From positions 1-41,108 of the forward strand of contig NZ_JAGRLA010000068.1 of the NCBI RefSeq assembly GCF_020442045.1: a DNA stretch of 41,108 nucleotides, written 5' to 3'. Shown here one piece after another: positions 37,379 through 41,108 of the stretch (the first letter of the stretch is position 1; each line of letters begins with the position of its first letter). The translations under genes were made by a program, and so were the position numbers. The notes beneath the pieces were generated by a model. It was not told where the DNA came from, did not search any database, and worked only from the letters and a program-made list of their open reading frames with translations. The stretch comes from Bauldia sp. GTDB taxonomy: Bacteria > Pseudomonadota > Alphaproteobacteria > Rhizobiales > Kaistiaceae.

Positions 37379-38800
37379 CTATCGCGCCTGATCGCCAATC
37401 CGGCCAAGGGATTCGGGCTTTCCGAGGATTTCCAGGACATCGAATATCCCGGGTGATGTGGTCGTTCCGGTAAGGGAGGCACGCAAAGGTTGCGCAACCT
37501 TGCCCAGCTTGAGCGATGCGCCTTCGGCAAAATCCTTGACGACCGGCTCCAGGTGTTCGGTGGTCCATATCGAACATGCTTCCAGCTTCGGCAGAAGCGC
37601 GGCAAGGACAGTGCGCGCATCGGCGGTGAGCAGATCCTCCGCCTTTTCGTCGAGTGGCAAAGGGCGCTCCGCCACGACGAAACCTGCCCGCTCGACCAGC
37701 TCGACCAGCGTCTTGGCGCGTTCCTTGAGCAGCGGAATGGACGCTTCGAGGCGCCGGCGGCGCTCGTCATCGAGCTTCGCGGCGAAGTCCGCGCCGCCCT
37801 TGAGATGCGGGAGTTCGGCGAGGAGGATCGCCGGGAGCTCCGCGTCGCTCATCTCCCGAATGTAATGGGCATTGATGCTTTCGAGCTTGGCGAAATCAAA
37901 GCGCGCCGCACCGCGTCCGATCCCGTCGAAATCAAACCACGCGACCATCTCCTCCGCCGACATGATCTCGTCGTCGCCATGACTCCAGCCGAGCCGGACG
38001 AGGTAGTTCCTCAGAGCTTCCGGCAGGTAGCCCATCGCCCGATAGGCGTCGACGCCGAGCGCACCGTGCCGCTTGGACAGTTTAGCGCCGTCGGAGCCGT
38101 GAATCAGCGGGATATGTGCCATCTCGGGCAAGCTCCAGCCGAGCGCGTCGTAAAGGATCTTCTGGCGTCCGGCATTGGTCAGATGGTCGTCGCCACGGAT
38201 AATGTGGGTGACCCCCATGTCGTGGTCGTCGACGACGACGGCCAGCATGTAGGTCGGGGTGCCGTCCGACCGCAGGATGACGAAGTCGTCGAGGTCGGCA
38301 TTGGGGAAAGCGACCCGGCCCTGGACGTGATCCTCGATGACCGTTTCCCCGTCCCGCGGCGCCCTGATGCGGATCGAGGGGGCGACACCGGCGGGCGCCT
38401 CGGACGGGTCGCGATCGCGCCAGCGCCCGTCATAGCGCGCCGATCGGCCTTCGGCGCGGGCGAGCGCCCGCATCTCGTTCAGTTCCTCTGCCGTTGCGTA
38501 ACAGCGGTAGGCGAGGCCGCGGGCAAGAAGGTCGTCTGCGACCTCGCGATGGCGCCCGGCCCGCGCAAACTGGTGGACCGGCTCGCCGGACCAGTCGAGG
38601 CCGAGCCAGGTCATGCCATCGAGAATCGCGGTGATCGCGGCATCGGTCGAGCGCTCCCGGTCGGTGTCCTCGATCCTCAGCAGCATCCGGCCGCCGGTAT
38701 GCTTCGCGTAGAGCCAGTTGAACAGCGCGGTGCGGGCGCCGCCGATATGCAGATAGCCGGTCGGCGAGGGGGCAAAGCGGGTTACGACGGGTGTGGTCAT
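37379..38800 (-). CDS. gltX: Glutamyl-tRNA synthetase
   Basis: A 473-residue class I synthetase that charges tRNA-Glu, and in many alphaproteobacteria also mischarges tRNA-Gln. The HIGH-type motif is HIGG at residues 18-21 after [20 protein letters not shown] follows, and KLSKR is at 240-244. The C-terminal helical anticodon-binding domain is complete. Alphaproteobacteria often carry two gltX genes, so this may be one of a pair. gltX followed by gltA on the opposite strand to lpxB is the usual order in the group, while its other neighbour here, glnS, is not. Confidence 0.95.
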   Translation of the reverse strand: MTTPVVTRFAPSPTGYLHIGGARTALFNWLYAKHTGGRMLLRIEDTDRERSTDAAITAILDGMTWLGLDWSGEPVHQFARAGRHREVADDLLARGLAYRCYATAEELNEMRALARAEGRSARYDGRWRDRDPSEAPAGVAPSIRIRAPRDGETVIEDHVQGRVAFPNADLDDFVILRSDGTPTYMLAVVVDDHDMGVTHIIRGDDHLTNAGRQKILYDALGWSLPEMAHIPLIHGSDGAKLSKRHGALGVDAYRAMGYLPEALRNYLVRLGWSHGDDEIMSAEEMVAWFDFDGIGRGAARFDFAKLESINAHYIREMSDAELPAILLAELPHLKGGADFAAKLDDERRRRLEASIPLLKERAKTLVELVERAGFVVAERPLPLDEKAEDLLTADARTVLAALLPKLEACSIWTTEHLEPVVKDFAEGASLKLGKVAQPLRASLTGTTTSPGIFDVLEILGKPESLGRIGDQAR

Positions 38801-38835
38801 GGTCAGATGGCGGGCCTTTCCGGTTTGCCGGCTCG

Positions 38836-38864
38836 TTTAGCACAGGCGACGGGCGCCATGTCAG
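38836..38864 (-). promoter_or_regulatory. Weak candidate promoter of gltX
   Basis: On the minus strand CTGACA (38864-38859, 5 of 6 matches to the -35) is followed after 17 bp by GCTAAA, a poor -10. It lies about 36 bp before the gltX ATG in the 200-bp divergent gap between gltX and glnS. A partner promoter for glnS was not clear. Confidence 0.3.
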
Positions 38865-39000
38865 GGAATTGGGAACGCGAATTCACGCCTCGGCGCTTGA
38901 TTTCGAACCGCGTCCTTGGCCTTTGCGACGGGATTTGGCACATAAGCCCGTCTCCGGGCCGGCGACGCCGCCGAATTCGGAAGAAAACAGGAACCAACCG

Positions 39001-40680
39001 ATGTCATCGACCGAAGCACCGTCAGAAGCCGGACAGGATTTCATTCGCGACATCATCCGTCGGGACCTCGATTCCGGTGCCGCTGAAGGCGTGGTCACCC
39101 GCTTCCCGCCGGAGCCGAACGGCTACCTGCACATCGGTCATGCCAAGTCGATCTGCCTCAACTTTGGGGTCGCGGCCGAATTCGGCGGGCGGTGCAACCT
39201 GCGCTTCGACGATACCAACCCGACGAAGGAGGAGCAGGAATTTATCGACGGCATCATCGAGGATGTCCGCTGGCTGGGCTTCGACTGGGGCGCGCGCGTC
39301 CGCTATGCCTCCGACTATTTCGAGCAGTTGTACGAGTGGGCGGTCCACCTGATTCGCGCGGGCAGGGCCTATGTCGACGACCAGAGCCAGGAAGAGATGC
39401 GGGCGAGCCGGGGCACGCTGACCGAACCCGGCCGGAACAGTCCATGGCGGGATCGAACGGCGGAGGAGAATATCGACCTGCTCGTGCGGATGCGGGCCGG
39501 GGAATTCCCGGATGGTGCCCGCGTGCTGCGCGCCAAGATCGACATGGCCGCCGGCAACATCAACCTGAGGGATCCGGTGCTTTACCGTATCCTCCACGCC
39601 AGGCATCCGCGAACCGGGACCGACTGGTGCATTTACCCGAGCTACGATTTCGCCCATGGCCAGTCAGACGCCATCGAGGGGGTGACGCACTCACTCTGCA
39701 CGCTTGAATTCGCCGATCACCGGCCGCTTTACGACTGGTTGATCGAGCACCTGCCGGTGCCGTCGCGGCCGCGCCAGTACGAGTTCGCGCGACTGAACCT
39801 GACCCATACGCTGCTGTCGAAACGCGTGCTGACGGAGCTGGTTCGCGGCGGCCATGTCGACGGCTGGGACGACCCACGCATGCCGACCCTGTCCGGATAC
39901 CGGCGCCGCGGCGTGCCGCCCGAAGCGATAAGGGACTTCGTGAAGCGGATCGGCGTGGCCCGTGCCGACAGCATGGTCGACGTGGCGATGCTCGAGGCGT
40001 CGATCCGCGAGACGCTCAACCTCACCGCGGAGCGTCGGATGGTGGTGCTCAACCCGCTGAAGGTGGTGATCGAGAACTATCCCGAAGGCGAGACGGAACA
40101 GCTCGACGCCGTCAACAATCCGTCCAATCCGGACGCGGGGACCCGTCCGGTCACCTTTTCTCGCGAGATCTACGTGGAGCGCGACGACTTCATGGAGGAC
40201 CCGCCGAAGAAGTTCTTCCGCCTGGCGCCCGGACGCGAGGTGCGCCTGCGTTATGCCTATTTCGTCACCTGCCGCGAGGTGATCAGAGACGCCGATGGCG
40301 AGGTCGTCGAGCTGCGCTGCACCTATGATCCCGAGACGCGGGGCGGCAACACGCCGCCGGACGGCCGCAAGGTCAAGGGCACGATCCACTGGGTCTCCGC
40401 CGCGGATTCGGTTCGCGCCGAAGTCCGTCTCTACGAGCCCCTGTTCACCGATCCGGAGCCGGAGGCCGGCGGCTTCGCGGCCGCGATCAACCCGGCCTCG
40501 CGCCAAACGCTGGTCGACTGCCGGCTGGAGCCCGCGATCGTCCAGGAGAATAGCGACGACGCCATGCAGTTCGAGAGGCTTGGCTATTTCGTCCGCGACC
40601 CCGTCTCGACCAGCGATCATCCGGTCTTCAACCGGACGGTCGGTCTCCGCGACAGTTGGGCCAAGGTCGCCGGGAAATAG
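39001..40680 (+). CDS. glnS: Glutaminyl-tRNA synthetase
   Basis: A 559-residue class I synthetase that charges tRNA-Gln directly. The HIGH motif is exact (HIGH, residues 44-47, in [15 protein letters not shown]), and the KMSKS-type motif reads LLSKR at 271-275. [40 protein letters not shown] and DNPSNP-type segments in the beta-barrel anticodon domain (residues about 340-550) distinguish GlnRS from GluRS. No YqeY-like tail is fused. The ATG at 39001 gives the family length. Most alphaproteobacteria lack GlnRS and use GluRS plus GatCAB, so its presence at this locus suggests gain by transfer, though base composition looks like the neighbours. Confidence 0.94.
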   Translation: MSSTEAPSEAGQDFIRDIIRRDLDSGAAEGVVTRFPPEPNGYLHIGHAKSICLNFGVAAEFGGRCNLRFDDTNPTKEEQEFIDGIIEDVRWLGFDWGARVRYASDYFEQLYEWAVHLIRAGRAYVDDQSQEEMRASRGTLTEPGRNSPWRDRTAEENIDLLVRMRAGEFPDGARVLRAKIDMAAGNINLRDPVLYRILHARHPRTGTDWCIYPSYDFAHGQSDAIEGVTHSLCTLEFADHRPLYDWLIEHLPVPSRPRQYEFARLNLTHTLLSKRVLTELVRGGHVDGWDDPRMPTLSGYRRRGVPPEAIRDFVKRIGVARADSMVDVAMLEASIRETLNLTAERRMVVLNPLKVVIENYPEGETEQLDAVNNPSNPDAGTRPVTFSREIYVERDDFMEDPPKKFFRLAPGREVRLRYAYFVTCREVIRDADGEVVELRCTYDPETRGGNTPPDGRKVKGTIHWVSAADSVRAEVRLYEPLFTDPEPEAGGFAAAINPASRQTLVDCRLEPAIVQENSDDAMQFERLGYFVRDPVSTSDHPVFNRTVGLRDSWAKVAGK

Positions 40681-40732
40681 CCTGATGGTGTATTCCGCTA
40701 CCGATACGCGCTGATGTAGCATCGGCGGTCGG

Positions 40733-40744
40733 GGAGGCGCCTCC
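40733..40744 (+). promoter_or_regulatory. Palindrome containing the likely comEC ribosome binding site
   Basis: GGAGGCGCCTCC is a perfect 12-bp palindrome whose left half is the Shine-Dalgarno GGAGG, 11 bases before the ATG at 40749. As RNA it could only form an intermolecular pairing or a tight hairpin, so control of translation is a guess. Confidence 0.35.
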
Positions 40745-40748
40745 GGCC

Positions 40749-41108
40749 ATGAGCGACCTGAGACCGGAAGGGAAGGGCGGCACGCCAACGGCCGAACGGC
40801 CGGGGACGGTCCATTGGGCCGGTCGTCGCCGGCATTGGTTCCCCTTCGATCCCGTCCGGCTTTGGCTGGGTGCCACTTTCGAGCGCGAGATGGAGGCAGG
40901 GCGGGCATTCCTGTGGCTGCCCGTCCTCTTCGGCATCGGCATTCTTGTCTATTTCGCGCTGCCTGCCGAGCCATCGCTCGCGGCCTTGGCGGTCGTCTCG
41001 CTTCTTCTCGGCGTTGCGAGCTGGACCGCCCGGACACGCCTCGGCCTTTTCCGGGTCCTCGTCGCATTGACGGTCGTGACGCTCGGCGCCGGCGTCATGA
41101 AGGCCCGA
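40749..41108 (+). CDS. comEC: ComEC/Rec2 family DNA-uptake membrane protein (3'-truncated by window edge)
   Basis: The frame runs open from ATG 40749 to the last base, 120 codons, and continues beyond the window. After a polar N-terminal tail with many Arg and Pro comes FEREMEAGRAFLWLPVLFGI, then hydrophobic helices at about residues 56-74, 78-90 and 99-117. The sequence E-x-GRxFLWLPVxFGxGI is typical of the N terminus of alphaproteobacterial ComEC (DUF4131 region). comEC next to gltX, followed by lexA, is the usual order in Hyphomicrobiales. Only the N terminus is seen, so identity rests on that motif and position. Confidence 0.75.
   Translation, partial: MSDLRPEGKGGTPTAERPGTVHWAGRRRHWFPFDPVRLWLGATFEREMEAGRAFLWLPVLFGIGILVYFALPAEPSLAALAVVSLLLGVASWTARTRLGLFRVLVALTVVTLGAGVMKAR

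Noticed and set aside
39001..40680. Non-discriminating GluRS instead of GlnRS
   Set aside because: The HIGH motif context ([15 protein letters not shown]), LLSKR motif and beta-barrel anticodon-binding domain are those of GlnRS; GluRS ends in helical domains as in the neighbouring gltX.

Overview
The window is a 41.1 kb, GC-rich, gene-dense chromosomal core segment of an alphaproteobacterium. Gene order (nuo - birA - rnj - mce - DUF1467 - proS - lolC/lolD - dnaE - rpsB - tsf - pyrH - frr - uppS - cdsA - dxr - rseP - bamA - lpxD - fabZ - lpxA - lpxI - lpxB // gltA - gltX // comEC) is that of the Hyphomicrobiales (Rhizobiales). Three features agree: a short ProRS without an inserted editing domain, ribosomal protein S2 with a long C-terminal extension, and LpxI in place of LpxH. 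The genus cannot be named from the sequence alone. No insertion sequences, phage genes, tRNA or rRNA genes, or CRISPR arrays were seen.

Layout. 1-9406: the 3' part of the complex I operon (nuoG partial, then nuoH to nuoN), tightly packed and often overlapping. 9406-12549: biotin ligase, RNase J, methylmalonyl-CoA epimerase and a small DUF1467 membrane protein follow on the same strand with almost no gaps. 12550-13010: a 461-bp gap with visibly lower GC, holding a strong intrinsic terminator that points to the minus strand and possibly a minus-strand small RNA. 13011-17295: proS, the lipoprotein-release ABC pair, and a secreted lytic transglycosylase. 17296-17593: a near-consensus promoter containing a perfect alphaproteobacterial LexA box, followed by a 32-residue membrane microprotein. 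17594-21064: dnaE (replicative Pol III alpha). 21065-21515: a gap with the rpsB promoter and a structured leader of about 130 nt. 21516-24960: translation block rpsB-tsf-pyrH-frr. 24983-35982: envelope block (undecaprenyl-PP, CDP-DAG, DXP reductoisomerase, RseP, BamA, lipid A genes). 35955-38800: gltA and gltX on the minus strand, gltA overlapping the end of lpxB. 39001-40680: glnS. 40749-end: the start of comEC.

Together the genes cover respiratory energy conservation, RNA maturation, translation, DNA replication and outer-membrane construction. RseP, BamA, FabZ and the Lpx enzymes form a coherent envelope-biogenesis cluster.

The most interesting items are the SOS-type promoter plus microprotein just upstream of dnaE, the unexplained minus-strand terminator and candidate RNA between the DUF1467 gene and proS, and a stand-alone glnS sitting at the gltX/comEC junction in a group of bacteria that mostly makes Gln-tRNA by the GatCAB route.
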